DNA of 29,669 nt. Origin: a virus. The DNA lies in the IMG/VR virus record IMGVR_UViG_3300030451_001744, positions 588 through 30,256 of that record. One strand, 5' to 3'. Below the pieces are notes generated by a model, which saw only the letters and a program-made list of their open reading frames with translations, had not been told where the DNA came from and ran no database searches. Of this stretch, positions 1 to 9,368 are shown one piece after another (positions within the stretch are counted from its first letter, which is position 1; each line of letters begins with the position of its first letter). The position numbers and the translations under genes are program-made.

Positions 1-2861
1 CCATTGTTAGAACTGTCGCTTTGATCAAACCTATATGTGACACCAGGTATAAGCTGTATGCTTGCAGCAGTTTCTCCGTCTAAATGATATTTGTTTCCAC
101 TAACATTTGCTACTGTGACTGCAAATTCAATTATTGCAGTATTGCTTTCAAAATTAACTGTTTTATTGGTTAGTGTGTCTGTGCTTGTAGGTGTAAAATC
201 TGCGCTCAGTGATCCTGAAGAATAGGTAAGTCCAGTTCCAATTTCGTTTTCGCCTATTAACTCAACCCAGTTTCCTGCGTGTGCGTAATATGCTCTACCT
301 GTGCCGTGAACATGAGCAAACATACCATGATAAGTTGAGGCGCTAGGTAGATCACTCTCATTTGAATATATGTTTGCAAATAATACTTTTTGTCCATTCA
401 TATCAAGATCTGAACTATTATCAAAAGCTATTGTTCCAGAACTAAAACTTATATTTGTACCACCACTAAAACTAGAAAGAGTTGTAAAAGCAGAAGTAGA
501 GTTGTCATAGTTTGACAAGTCATTATCTACAACAAAGTCATAATTATTATTTGCATCGTCATAAGTAATAGTAATAAGTGTCTGTGTTCCCATAGTAAGA
601 GCTGTTCCAAGTGCGTCTTGTGCTCTTTCATTTGTAAAGTATAGATTTGTAGAACCTTCAGATAAATTGTCAGTATCAAACGCTGACATATTGACAGCAA
701 CAGTTGGGGTAGCTGTTTCACCACTGTTGTTAGAAAGTGTTATACCTGTTCCAGCAACAAGACTTGCTACATAAGCACCCTCAGTATCAGTTCCCAAGTT
801 AAGAGGTTCATTTACAAAAGCAGAACCGTTATATCTAAGTATGTCACCTGTTGTAGTTGAAGTCAGTGTGACATCTGTTAGATCTCCAATACTAGCTGCT
901 GCTATACGAGCATCTGCTCTAGCGTTTGTATAATAAAGATTTGTGCTACCTTCTGATAAGTCGTCAGTATCTTTTGTTGCGAGTCTAGTATCAAAAGCAC
1001 TGTTGACTCTGGCATCTGTATAATAAAGGTTTGTACTTCCCTCACTTAAATCATCTGTGTCTTTAGCTGTAAATGCACTATCAAATCTTGCTTGTGTGTA
1101 GTAAAGGTTGCTTGATCCTTCAGAGAGATCGTCGGTAGTATTGTTAGAAAGATCATCCTCAGTTGCAGATATTGTTAATGTTCCAGCAGCGTCATCATAA
1201 GTAAGACTTACATTTGATCCTGCTGTTAATAATGTATTAACTTGATCATCTACTCGTTCAGCAGTGAAGTATAAATTAGAAGATCCTTCACTCAAACTAT
1301 CTGTATCGTGATTTGAAATACTAGAAACTGTACCAGTGACAGTACCTTCTAAGTTTGCGATTAATGTACCAACAGTGTGTCCAGTTGCAGTTATGTCAAC
1401 AGTAGAGGTTGGCTCAGTCTGTAATCCGTGAAATAATCTAAATTTATCAGATTGGCTTGCGTCCCAAACTAAACCTGCATATTTTGTTGTTGATGATTGT
1501 ACATATTCACCATAGAAACCAATATCAACTGAGTTTCCAGAGTTTTCGTCAGCATACTTAAATAATGGATCATTGACAGTCACAGTAGTTGAGTCAACTG
1601 TTGTAGTAGTTCCCTGTACTGTTAAGTTTCCTGTAATTGTTGCATTACCAGCAACACTAATATTTGTAGATGTAATGTCGTCAGAAGTTAATGTTCCGTC
1701 AACTTGTACATTGTTAAACTGTACATTATCAGTAGTTCCTACGGCCTGACCAATAGATATTTCGCCAGACGAAATACCAACACCTGTTCCTGCACTAAAA
1801 TGCGCTCTGACCTCTGATGCTGATGGACCTGTGTAAGTAAACACTCCTGTCGTGTTGTCATAACTTAGCGATCCATCTCCACCAGCATCAGAAACAGATA
1901 AACCTGTTAATGTAATAAATGCTGAATTTGTATTTGAATAGTTTGCTAGATCATTATCTACAACAAAATCAAATCTGTCATTTGTGTCGTCAAAAGATAC
2001 TGTAATTAAAGTTTCTGTTCCGCCAGTGACCATTGCACCAACTTTATCTGTAAAACTTTCGTCTATTTCAGTTAGATCTACAACAAAAGATAAAGTACCT
2101 GAGCTTTCAGTAATATCTACACCTGCACCACCAGTAAAGGTAATAGTATTACCTAAAGCAATATCAGTTGAATTGCTACCGTCAGTGACAGTTATAGAGC
2201 TATTAGTAAAAGCTGAGTTTGGTAAATTAGTAATTGTATTACTAGCACCACTTATTGTTTTGTTAGTTAATGTATCAGTTGAGCTTTGTGTAATAAGTTC
2301 GTCATAAGATTGATTTTCGCCAGCAACCCAACGATTAGCTGAAACATCATAAAATATTCTTGCGTCGTCTGTGTCGCTTGTTTCGACAATAATACCGCTA
2401 TCTACTTCGCCATTACCATTATTTAATTTTATAAACGCGTCATCAACATATACGACTTCAGCAGAAGTATTTAAAAATTCACCAGCAACACTTAAATTAC
2501 CACCTATTGTCACAGATCCAGAAGTTGTTAATGTATTAAAAGTGACATCATCGCTTGTACCAAGACTTAAACTATCTCGTGCTGTTGAACCACTTTCTAC
2601 AACCCATTGTGTTCCGTCTGAAACTATAAAAGATCCGTCTGCGTGTACTAAGTTAGCTAGTGTAGTGAGATCGGCGTCATAGGCTTGTACATCAGATCCA
2701 ATTTGTAGACCTATACCAATTCTTAATGCAGCTAGAGTAGCATAACTTGCACCAGTACCACCATCGTCTAAACCAATGTAATCTGCCGATTGAAACTCCG
2801 CAAAACCGTCAGGATTTCCTTCGCTATCAATATTCAGCCTTATGGGGTTTTTTTCTGCCAT
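1..2861 (-). CDS. Large tail fibre/appendage protein, C-terminus beyond the window
   Basis: An uninterrupted frame starts at an ATG overlapping the upstream stop by one base (TAATG) and runs off the left edge: 953 codons are visible with no stop. The product is rich in Ser, Thr, Asn, Asp and Gly. It begins MAEKNPIRLNIDSEG and has a GGTGAS segment and a VQAYDADLTTLANL motif of the kind seen in marine phage fibres. Five copies of a module with core LSEGS(T/S)NLY(Y/F)T follow, on plus-strand bases near 618-1307. Near the left edge is a segment containing HAGNWVELIG. These traits fit a trimeric beta-structured fibre or receptor-binding appendage on the virion. Its place after the tail-tip genes agrees. 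Exact receptor role is unknown, and the C-terminal tip, usually the binding part, is not in view. Confidence 0.8.
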   Translation of the reverse strand, partial: MAEKNPIRLNIDSEGNPDGFAEFQSADYIGLDDGGTGASYATLAALRIGIGLQIGSDVQAYDADLTTLANLVHADGSFIVSDGTQWVVESGSTARDSLSLGTSDDVTFNTLTTSGSVTIGGNLSVAGEFLNTSAEVVYVDDAFIKLNNGNGEVDSGIIVETSDTDDARIFYDVSANRWVAGENQSYDELITQSSTDTLTNKTISGASNTITNLPNSAFTNSSITVTDGSNSTDIALGNTITFTGGAGVDITESSGTLSFVVDLTEIDESFTDKVGAMVTGGTETLITVSFDDTNDRFDFVVDNDLANYSNTNSAFITLTGLSVSDAGGDGSLSYDNTTGVFTYTGPSASEVRAHFSAGTGVGISSGEISIGQAVGTTDNVQFNNVQVDGTLTSDDITSTNISVAGNATITGNLTVQGTTTTVDSTTVTVNDPLFKYADENSGNSVDIGFYGEYVQSSTTKYAGLVWDASQSDKFRLFHGLQTEPTSTVDITATGHTVGTLIANLEGTVTGTVSSISNHDTDSLSEGSSNLYFTAERVDDQVNTLLTAGSNVSLTYDDAAGTLTISATEDDLSNNTTDDLSEGSSNLYYTQARFDSAFTAKDTDDLSEGSTNLYYTDARVNSAFDTRLATKDTDDLSEGSTNLYYTNARADARIAAASIGDLTDVTLTSTTTGDILRYNGSAFVNEPLNLGTDTEGAYVASLVAGTGITLSNNSGETATPTVAVNMSAFDTDNLSEGSTNLYFTNERAQDALGTALTMGTQTLITITYDDANNNYDFVVDNDLSNYDNSTSAFTTLSSFSGGTNISFSSGTIAFDNSSDLDMNGQKVLFANIYSNESDLPSASTYHGMFAHVHGTGRAYYAHAGNWVELIGENEIGTGLTYSSGSLSADFTPTSTDTLTNKTVNFESNTAIIEFAVTVANVSGNKYHLDGETAASIQLIPGVTYRFDQSDSSNN
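600..1310 (-). repeat. Five imperfect repeats inside the fibre gene
   Basis: Five coding repeats carry the core LSEGS(T/S)NLY(Y/F)T, usually preceded by DTD and followed by an (A/E)R pair. On the plus strand they lie near 618-678, 909-972, 1009-1062, 1085-1135 and 1249-1307. The middle three are nearly head-to-tail and the outer two are separated by unrelated fibre sequence. Nucleotide identity is only partial, with many synonymous differences, so this looks like an old, selected protein repeat rather than recent DNA duplication. Confidence 0.8.
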
Positions 2862-4042
2862 TATTCGCTCATATCTATATTTTCTGTTTCCGTAGTCCCA
2901 TCAGCTTTAGTTCTTGTGAAAACTAGTGATTTACCGTCTGAGGTTGGGGGCATAATAATTCTGGACAAAGTGCTACCGTCTGCTTGTAGAACTTCTATTG
3001 CTCTTGTACTCATAGCCACCGTTGATCCACCACCATTTACCGATGCTGTCGTTGTGACAGGAATAAAATGATTTTTAAGCGGAACACCACTACTCGAACC
3101 AGTTTTCAACGCTAGTGGCATTTTACCACTATGACTTAGAGTTATTGGTATCTTGGCTGATAGGTTAACAATCCTTTGCGTTGCGTCAGTTGTTATATCA
3201 AGTTTTCCAGATCTTTCAACTCTATTTATTGAGGGTGTAAAAGTTTCCAAACTTAAAGTATCTGTGGTGCTACTTGCTGCAACAGTAGTTTCATTTGCTA
3301 CTGCTATGTTTTGAAATATGTTTTGTGATCCTGATCCGCTACCAGTAGAGGTTATAGTTATTTGATCATTGTTAGAATCAGAAGTTAATGTAATACCGCT
3401 ACCTGCAATAAAAGTAAGTGTGTCTGAAGAGGAGTCTGCTACTACTGAAGATCCACTAGCACTTCCAGATCCAGCACTTACGCCGAAATTTGTAAAAGCA
3501 TTTGCTGCTGTGTTGGTGTTTGCAATAGTGACTTTTTTTGGTGTAGCACTTGTATCCGTGCTGATAGAAATACCAGAACCAGCCTCAAACTCTACATTTT
3601 CAGAAGTTGAACTAGCTGATATTGTGGTATTACCATTTACAACAATTCCTGCAAAAGCATATTGTGCTGTTGCTGGTGTTGACCAAGATATATTACCTAA
3701 CCCATCTGTTGTTAATACTTGTCCAGAATCACCGTCAGAACCGTTAATTCTTAATTTAGCTGAAAGAATATCAATTCTTTGTGAACTATCAATTTTTAAA
3801 GCCTCAGTGCTTGCAGTACCAAATTTTATATATGTATTTGACGCAGTAGTACCAATAGATAAATTACCGTCTGATACTACTGTTTGTCCGTCAAGATATA
3901 AGTTATCGTTTAAAGATACGATTTGCACAGTTGCATTTGATAGGGTATATCCTTCGCCAGAACTAGAGCTGTCGAAAAAATCGTCTTGTGTTGTTAAATT
4001 GTTTATTTCTAAAGTTGATCTGCTATGTGTTGTTAAAGACAT
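2861..4042 (-). CDS. Tail fibre-like structural protein, 393 aa
   Basis: A 393-residue protein dominated by Ser, Thr, Gly and Asn, with no predicted membrane segment. It has internal repeats of the type S-S-(S/T)-(D/E)-x-(L/V)-x-F-x-A-G-S-G-I-(T/S), around residues 145-170 and 205-230. It also has a GQVLTTDGLGNISW motif (about residue 108) that recurs as GQVLKSNGNGMSW in the 1284-residue tail protein. Such motifs are typical of beta-rich phage fibres and baseplate appendages. The ATG has a good AGGAG ribosome site (CAGGAGTTAAGCA before ATG), and the gene overlaps the upstream 85-residue gene by 20 bases. The stop overlaps the start of the next fibre gene (TAATG), so the two fibre proteins are probably made together. 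The exact position on the virion is unknown. Confidence 0.75.
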   Translation of the reverse strand: MSLTTHSRSTLEINNLTTQDDFFDSSSSGEGYTLSNATVQIVSLNDNLYLDGQTVVSDGNLSIGTTASNTYIKFGTASTEALKIDSSQRIDILSAKLRINGSDGDSGQVLTTDGLGNISWSTPATAQYAFAGIVVNGNTTISASSTSENVEFEAGSGISISTDTSATPKKVTIANTNTAANAFTNFGVSAGSGSASGSSVVADSSSDTLTFIAGSGITLTSDSNNDQITITSTGSGSGSQNIFQNIAVANETTVAASSTTDTLSLETFTPSINRVERSGKLDITTDATQRIVNLSAKIPITLSHSGKMPLALKTGSSSGVPLKNHFIPVTTTASVNGGGSTVAMSTRAIEVLQADGSTLSRIIMPPTSDGKSLVFTRTKADGTTETENIDMSE

Positions 4043-4280
4043 TGCTTAACTCCTGTATGTCGTAAGAACCCCCTAAACTTACATATACATCTTTTAAATT
4101 CTTTGTTTTACTTTTAAGGTCTTCTAACTGATATTTCCACTCTTCATAATCAGGGTGAGATTGATCAAGTGGTTCTAATAAAATAGTGAATATCTGGACT
4201 TCGCTTTGTAGTATTTGATCAATTAAAAATCTTCTTTTTAATTTGTCGTTAAATACATTAAATTCATAAGATTCAGACAT
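4023..4280 (-). CDS. Hypothetical 85-aa helical protein in the tail-fibre cluster
   Basis: The protein starts MSESYEFNVFNDKLKRRF and is mostly predictable helix, with a charged central stretch (PDYEEWKYQLEDLKSKTKNL) that could form a short coiled coil. A clear ribosome site (TAGGGAGTCT before ATG) supports the start. It ends inside the start of the 393-residue fibre gene, overlapping by 20 bases. I do not recognise the family. Its place, with two other small helical genes among the fibre genes, would suit a fibre assembly chaperone or attachment adaptor, but nothing in the sequence proves this. Confidence 0.7.
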   Translation of the reverse strand: MSESYEFNVFNDKLKRRFLIDQILQSEVQIFTILLEPLDQSHPDYEEWKYQLEDLKSKTKNLKDVYVSLGGSYDIQELSNVFNNT

Positions 4281-4339
4281 AGACTCCCTATTAGATACTT
4301 TTTATATTACTTAGGGATTTTTGGATTTAAGGTTTTTGG

Positions 4340-4531
4340 TTATTCCTGCAATTCAGTAAGTTTAGCTTTTAGATCTGTAATTCTATCTGTAAGAATAGCA
4401 ATTTCATTATCGTGGCCACCTTCAGCATTTGAAAGTTCCATTTCAAATATTCTTTCCTCTTCACTTTTAATTCTTGCTTGAACGAAAGCTATTTGATCTT
4501 CAGTTGATAAGTATTCGTATGTATAAGGCAT
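4340..4531 (-). CDS. Hypothetical 63-aa coiled-coil protein
   Basis: A small acidic, almost wholly helical protein (MPYTYEYLSTEDQIAFVQAR...). Its C-terminal half has heptad-like spacing of I and L (EIAILTDRITDLKAKLTELQE), indicating a coiled coil. The ribosome site AAAGGTAG overlaps the stop codon of the upstream 254-residue gene, so translation is probably coupled. The family is not recognised. Small coiled-coil proteins in fibre clusters often aid trimerisation or assembly, which is a guess here. Confidence 0.7.
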   Translation of the reverse strand: MPYTYEYLSTEDQIAFVQARIKSEEERIFEMELSNAEGGHDNEIAILTDRITDLKAKLTELQE

Positions 4532-4540
4532 AGTTAAATA

Positions 4541-5305
4541 CTACCTTTTATCTTTAAATCTTTGAGTAATTGCTCTATAAGAGTTTTTGAATTTAGAATT
4601 AAGTTCACTCTTTTCAACTCTATCTAAATCTATATCTTTTTGTGTCATTTGATCAACTTTAAAATCCCAATCTTCTCTTTTAAAAGGTATGACTTGTATA
4701 AAAGGCGTTCCTCTGTCTATGACTACATCTTTTGTTGAGTGCCATATTGTAGGAAAGTTTATGTGGTGATAGTGATCTGTTTCTACTATGCCAGGCAACA
4801 CAGTAAATCTTTTTTCAAACTGATACACAGGTTGCATAAATAAAACTGAATATCCTGGTGGTGTGTAAATGCGCCACGGATTATTAAATTTTACCCCTTC
4901 TTTAAAATCTGTTTTCTTTAATGGCCAATTATATATTTGTTGATTCGAGTGAAAATCTATACCATATTGGGACATACCTTTATTGTCCCACTCCAAAGTT
5001 TCCATATCTCTTTGAACTAAAAAGTCAGCCCACATTGGAATAATATAACCCTGAGTTATTAGATCGACAATAGCAGGACATCTTTTTACTGTTCCACCAC
5101 TCCATTTAATAGCCGTTTCTTTTGATTTTCCAAAGTAATTTGGTTTACCTTTTTCGTGAACAGCTTCTTGAATTATGTATTCATTCATACTTTTAAACCA
5201 ATTAGGTATAAAAAATTTAGATGGTTTTATACGAGCATAATTTTCAAGACCTGCAACATCCGTCTTAAATTCTATAAACTTGTTTCCCCCCAAATCAAAT
5301 TTCAA
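4541..5305 (-). CDS. Conserved marine-phage protein of unknown function, 254 aa (DUF6065-like)
   Basis: The protein has a pattern I know from uncharacterised proteins of marine phages and cyanophages: an N-terminal PSKFFIPNWFK segment (about 28-38), a TVKRCPAIVDLITQGYIIP segment (about 72-90), NNPWRIYTPPGYSVLFMQP (about 141-159), and a C-terminal GTPFIQVIPFKRE (about 199-211). The repeated aromatic and proline-rich strands suggest a compact beta fold. The match to DUF6065 is from memory. Translation starts at TTG, preceded by a strong GGAGG nine bases upstream; the TTG overlaps the stop of the 70-residue gene in ATTGA. It lies between tail-tip and fibre genes. Its activity is unknown. Confidence 0.75.
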   Translation of the reverse strand: MKFDLGGNKFIEFKTDVAGLENYARIKPSKFFIPNWFKSMNEYIIQEAVHEKGKPNYFGKSKETAIKWSGGTVKRCPAIVDLITQGYIIPMWADFLVQRDMETLEWDNKGMSQYGIDFHSNQQIYNWPLKKTDFKEGVKFNNPWRIYTPPGYSVLFMQPVYQFEKRFTVLPGIVETDHYHHINFPTIWHSTKDVVIDRGTPFIQVIPFKREDWDFKVDQMTQKDIDLDRVEKSELNSKFKNSYRAITQRFKDKR

Positions 5306-5514
5306 TCGAATGTACCTCCTGCATCAGTATATTCAGTAGCTTTAGCGTTAATTTCATTTTCTATTTCGGTAAGAATGTCATCTTCTTTATCAGTTCTATT
5401 TTTGTAATTGTAATGTTTCATTTCAAGTTCTTGCAATTCATCTTTAAGTCTTTCAAGTAATTCTTCATTAGACTCTGATTCTGGCTCTTCAAAAATTTTA
5501 TATGTTATAGTCAT
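5302..5514 (-). CDS. Hypothetical 70-aa acidic coiled-coil protein
   Basis: A 70-residue, strongly acidic protein with a long predicted helix (ESNEELLERLKDELQELEMK) followed by more charged helix. The ATG overlaps the stop of the 1284-residue tail protein in TAATG, and its own stop overlaps the TTG start of the next gene, so it is embedded in a chain of coupled genes. The family is not recognised. A coiled-coil partner of the tail tip or fibres would fit the context, but this is inference. Confidence 0.7.
   Translation of the reverse strand: MTITYKIFEEPESESNEELLERLKDELQELEMKHYNYKNRTDKEDDILTEIENEINAKATEYTDAGGTFD
5315..5319 (-). promoter_or_regulatory. Shine-Dalgarno GGAGG fixing a TTG start
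   Basis: On the minus strand GGAGG stands nine bases before TTG at 5305. No ATG lies at a suitable distance, so this site decides the TTG start of the 254-residue gene. It lies inside the end of the preceding 70-residue gene. Confidence 0.7.
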
Positions 5515-8500
5515 TAAGCACCTTCTAGCTCATCTATTCTTGCTTCTAATACATCTATCTTAGCTGATAATTGCTGAACTGCTTTTACTAATGGTCCTAC
5601 AAATTGTGTATAGTCGACTCTTCCAAAGTCATCTGAATCACTTGTATAACTTTTATCTGTTTCAGTTATATCACCTATCTTTAAGCCACCAAAAGCATTA
5701 TTACTCCCTGTTTCTGCAAACACAGCACTTTTAACTTCCTGTGCTATAAAACCCTGTTGAGTATTTCCAACTAAAGTTTTATATTTAGATGCTTCATCGT
5801 TATCATCGCTATACTCATTGTCTAAATATGATGATTTCCAATTAAAATCTCTTGGTTGTAATCTATTAATGAAATCAAGACCTAATGTTATGTCTGTAAT
5901 ATTTTCTTTAAGTCTTTCATCAGAGTGACTCACATCAAATCTGTGTTGAGTGATTTGTCCATTTACATAGTTTTGATTTGCGTAGTTTGAGTGATTATGA
6001 TTATTACCTGTTATTCCGTGTGGGTTTGTGGAGTTCATAACATGGCTAACTGAAAGTAAGCCGTTATGTGTATTGTGTATTCCACTATGATTGTGTGCGT
6101 TTCCATCTATATTATTGTTTGTTAAGTTTGAATTACCATTTCCATTTCCATTACCATTACCAGTTCCGTATGGGTGATTATGTCCTGCTGAAATATTAGT
6201 GCTATTATTTCCAAAACTTAAATTTATATTTCCATTTGAATTGTTAATGGTTATACCATTTGAGTTGTTAGAAAAGTTAGAAGTTGTTTCGACATTACCC
6301 CAAGACATACCATTTCCATTACTTTTTAACACTTGACCTGAATTACCTGTATTACCTGATAATGACAAAGCTGTACTAACAGGTGTATAAATAGTCAAAT
6401 TTGAAGTTGATGATCCTGATAGTGTAAGACCTTCTGCTCTAAGTTCCATATCACCCTGACCAGATAATCCACCTGCATATATCTGTATATCATCCCCTAT
6501 TTCATAACCATAAATTCTAAATATATCAGTTCCAACAGCTTCTATAATTCCTCTTGTTCCTGAACTATAAATAAAGTCAATAGCAGAGCCTAAAGCAGCA
6601 CCTATTTTTACTCTATTAGCACCTGTCGAAGATTGTATAATTCCATTAGATCCACCACTTAAAGATGTGTCAACAGTTCCACTTATTGTTCCCCTAGCAG
6701 TCACATCATTAAAGAAAGCATCGCCATCTGACTCAATGCGGAAACCCTGACTAGAACTATAATTTGTAGTTCTTATATTGTCGCTATCAATAGTTATTCC
6801 ACCTAAAGTTCCACTTGTTAAAGCATCACCATCTTGAAAAGGTGTAAAATTTAGTTGGTTAGTTGTTATAGTGCTTGAAGCTATTTGACTTGCTGTAATA
6901 GAGTCAGCAGTAATTTTACCACCATCAATAGTCGTAGAGTTTGAGTTTACATCACTTGCTGCACCACTAACTTGAATAAAACTAGTATTTAATAAAGAAG
7001 CATTTAAAGTTCCTGTTGTAATATCACTAGCGTTTAGTGATCCTCTTATAGTTGCATTTTGAAACTCAGCGCTACCATCAGAATTTATAGACCAACCTGC
7101 TGATCCTGTTGAATAATTAGATGATTTTATAATAGAGTCATTACCAGTATCGCCACTAGCGTCAAGAATTATTGTCTGTCCTGATATTGTACCTGCGGTG
7201 ACTTTGCCTGCTGAAACATCAGCAACTTTTAAATCTGTTATTGCTGCATTAGCTATAAGTGCATTTGTGACAGCTAGGTTTGCAATATTTTGTGAATCAA
7301 CTAAATCTGCACTACCGCTTTGTTCGTCAGAGGGTTCAGACTCATTACCAGAACTATCAACTGCTGTCACTCTAAAGTAATGAGTATCTGCATTATCTAG
7401 ATCTATGTAGCCAACAGCAGCAATACTATTTTGTATATGTGCAGATGTTGCAACTAACTCACCAATTTTAAAACCTGTTTGTGTGACTTTTTTTGTTGTT
7501 GAGTTATATTCAAGATCAAAACCAGTAGTGGTTGAAGCATATATATTTAAATGGCTAATATCTTTTGCAAGTGTAAAGTTTACAACTGGACTTACTGCAT
7601 TACCATTGCTATCTTTTGCTTGTCCTAAGTTATGTACAAATTGAACTCTTAGTGGATTTGAGGCAATAGTTGCAAATCCGTCTGGTTTGTTTGGTGCGCC
7701 TGAGTCAGCAGGGGTTTGTATTGAACTAACTGTTGAGTATGCACTGTCAAAACCTGCTAAGTCAACTGCTTGAACACCTATCTCATAATAAGTATTAGGT
7801 GAAAGATCATAAATAATAAATTCTCTTGTATCAAACTCAACTGCTGAATATACATATTGAGTAGCTTGGTTATCATTAGTGTCAATAATATTATTACCGT
7901 CACTATCTTGAACTACACGCCATCTAATTCTGTAATAATCACCGTCAGTAATTGTAGATCCGTCAGTGTTGGTCGGTTGATTCCAAGTGACTTTTACAAA
8001 TGCTTTAGATATACCATTACCGTCTGAGTAAACACCAGCAACAGTATCTATACCATTATTACCAGCAGAGTTAACAGGTTGATCTGGAATAGACTTATCT
8101 GGGGAACCTGTTTGGTCAACAGTATAACCACTCATTCCCAAACTCTCGCCAATAGTAGGTGCGACATCGCCAATTTCTAATTGGACATCTCCACTTTCCC
8201 AAAGTACATAATCAGTAAGTTCTGTATAGTTTCCATCTTTATCTCTGTAAAAAACACCATAACCCTGTTTCACAGGCCAAGTGACACCTAATATTCTTAT
8301 CTTTGACGGATTAAGTATTTGTCCCTGATAAACAGTTTCGTGTAATGAAGATCTCCCATCTTCTATTCTGTCTGCTTCTGTATCTACAAAACCTATATCA
8401 GGATCAAAAATAAAAATTTTATCGCCGACTGTAAAGTCTCCAGATATGTCATACTCCTCTAAAGAAACATTTAAAGTTTTCTTTAGTTCGTTCATTTCAT

Positions 8501-9368
8501 TTAAATATGAAGTAGCCCTAGTAGTTTTGTTTTCACTTGTAGTTTGTGGATCTGAAACATATTGGGTTCTTGATAAAGCTGATCCAAATAAATCTTTGTA
8601 TGGATTACTACTTACAGTTGCTTGTCCAATATTTGCTTCTGCACCATACTTATTAGCTATTAACTCTACTGATTTTACAAACTCACTAGCGTCATACTGA
8701 GCAACTAAAGTTGTTGTGTTTATACCAGAAATATTAGGATCGTCACCACTTTGTCCTCTCACAATAATTGTGGAGGGATCACTTGTGTGTCCAGAAAATA
8801 TAGCGCCTACCGGTCCAGCGTCAATGAAACCTTTATTATCTACTTTAAATTCAACATTTAAATCTTGACATACATACTTAATTGCTTTTATTGCTGATTC
8901 TGCATAATGTTTACCAGTATATTTTTTGCTGTCAGTTGGCTCTGTTATAGTACCTTTTCTAATAGGTCCCTGACCACCAGATTCGTCCCTTAATAATCCT
9001 CTTGGTGTTCCTGTAAAATCTAATGTGTCCTCTAATGTTTTATTTTTATATGACCTAACACCAGTAGGACCACCTGTTTGAGCTATTGGCATACCTCTTG
9101 TGTCACTGTCACCTAAATAAGCAATCAAGCCCTGACCAGTTATTAAAACACTCTCGTCATCTCCTATTTCTAAAGAATAAACAATACCTGTGTATTCTGA
9201 CGCTGATAGCAAAACACTATCAGAAAATTCTTGCACATTTAGATCTCCTGGAACTATAACTATATGTCCCCAAGCATCTATTGTATTTATAACTGAGTTA
9301 GGTGTTATCTCTTTATTTAAAGACAAACTAAATTGTCCTGGAGCCATTAATTTTTCGGTGACAGACAT
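5514..9368 (-). CDS. Tail tip/central fibre protein with FnIII-like domains and C-terminal S74 chaperone, 1284 aa
   Basis: A long tail protein in the place of Tal or gpJ. Residues 1-400 resemble the N-terminal part of actinophage minor tail proteins (Gp37-like), probably the virion-anchored hub. Two fibronectin III-like regions follow at about 430-560 and 565-690 (YYRIRW, YDLSPNTYYEIGVQAVD; HYFRVTAVDSSGNESEP). Next are gpJ-like fibre repeats (IANLAVTNALIANAAITDLK) and beta-rich shaft. Residues about 1060-1130 are Asn/Gly/His-rich with GNGNGNGNGN and several HxH motifs. The last 136 residues are a Peptidase_S74 intramolecular chaperone starting SDERLKENI (Ser about 1149), ending in a coiled coil. 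In this family the chaperone helps the fibre trimerise and then cuts itself off before the serine. The start overlaps the upstream stop (TAATG). Confidence 0.88.
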   Translation of the reverse strand: MSVTEKLMAPGQFSLSLNKEITPNSVINTIDAWGHIVIVPGDLNVQEFSDSVLLSASEYTGIVYSLEIGDDESVLITGQGLIAYLGDSDTRGMPIAQTGGPTGVRSYKNKTLEDTLDFTGTPRGLLRDESGGQGPIRKGTITEPTDSKKYTGKHYAESAIKAIKYVCQDLNVEFKVDNKGFIDAGPVGAIFSGHTSDPSTIIVRGQSGDDPNISGINTTTLVAQYDASEFVKSVELIANKYGAEANIGQATVSSNPYKDLFGSALSRTQYVSDPQTTSENKTTRATSYLNEMNELKKTLNVSLEEYDISGDFTVGDKIFIFDPDIGFVDTEADRIEDGRSSLHETVYQGQILNPSKIRILGVTWPVKQGYGVFYRDKDGNYTELTDYVLWESGDVQLEIGDVAPTIGESLGMSGYTVDQTGSPDKSIPDQPVNSAGNNGIDTVAGVYSDGNGISKAFVKVTWNQPTNTDGSTITDGDYYRIRWRVVQDSDGNNIIDTNDNQATQYVYSAVEFDTREFIIYDLSPNTYYEIGVQAVDLAGFDSAYSTVSSIQTPADSGAPNKPDGFATIASNPLRVQFVHNLGQAKDSNGNAVSPVVNFTLAKDISHLNIYASTTTGFDLEYNSTTKKVTQTGFKIGELVATSAHIQNSIAAVGYIDLDNADTHYFRVTAVDSSGNESEPSDEQSGSADLVDSQNIANLAVTNALIANAAITDLKVADVSAGKVTAGTISGQTIILDASGDTGNDSIIKSSNYSTGSAGWSINSDGSAEFQNATIRGSLNASDITTGTLNASLLNTSFIQVSGAASDVNSNSTTIDGGKITADSITASQIASSTITTNQLNFTPFQDGDALTSGTLGGITIDSDNIRTTNYSSSQGFRIESDGDAFFNDVTARGTISGTVDTSLSGGSNGIIQSSTGANRVKIGAALGSAIDFIYSSGTRGIIEAVGTDIFRIYGYEIGDDIQIYAGGLSGQGDMELRAEGLTLSGSSTSNLTIYTPVSTALSLSGNTGNSGQVLKSNGNGMSWGNVETTSNFSNNSNGITINNSNGNINLSFGNNSTNISAGHNHPYGTGNGNGNGNGNSNLTNNNIDGNAHNHSGIHNTHNGLLSVSHVMNSTNPHGITGNNHNHSNYANQNYVNGQITQHRFDVSHSDERLKENITDITLGLDFINRLQPRDFNWKSSYLDNEYSDDNDEASKYKTLVGNTQQGFIAQEVKSAVFAETGSNNAFGGLKIGDITETDKSYTSDSDDFGRVDYTQFVGPLVKAVQQLSAKIDVLEARIDELEGA
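6135..6166 (-). repeat. Short tandem hexamer repeat coding for Gly-Asn
   Basis: The plus strand reads five successive TTACCA/TTTCCA-type hexamers, coding on the minus strand for alternating Gly and Asn. It lies in the His/Asn/Gly-rich shaft of the 1284-residue tail protein and could expand or contract by slippage without breaking the frame. Confidence 0.7.

Noticed and set aside
900-1310. Possible CRISPR-like or direct DNA repeat array
   Set aside because: The spacing is irregular and the repeats are conserved in protein rather than DNA. They are internal fibre modules.
1984-2682. Two plus-strand open frames opposite the large fibre gene
   Set aside because: Both are antisense shadows of the open minus-strand fibre frame, with Val/Leu/Pro/Ser-biased products and no start signals.
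3369-4049. Long plus-strand open frame opposite the 393-residue fibre gene
   Set aside because: It mirrors a low-complexity Ser/Thr-rich gene, whose antisense frame lacks stops for compositional reasons. It has no ribosome site, promoter or recognisable domain.
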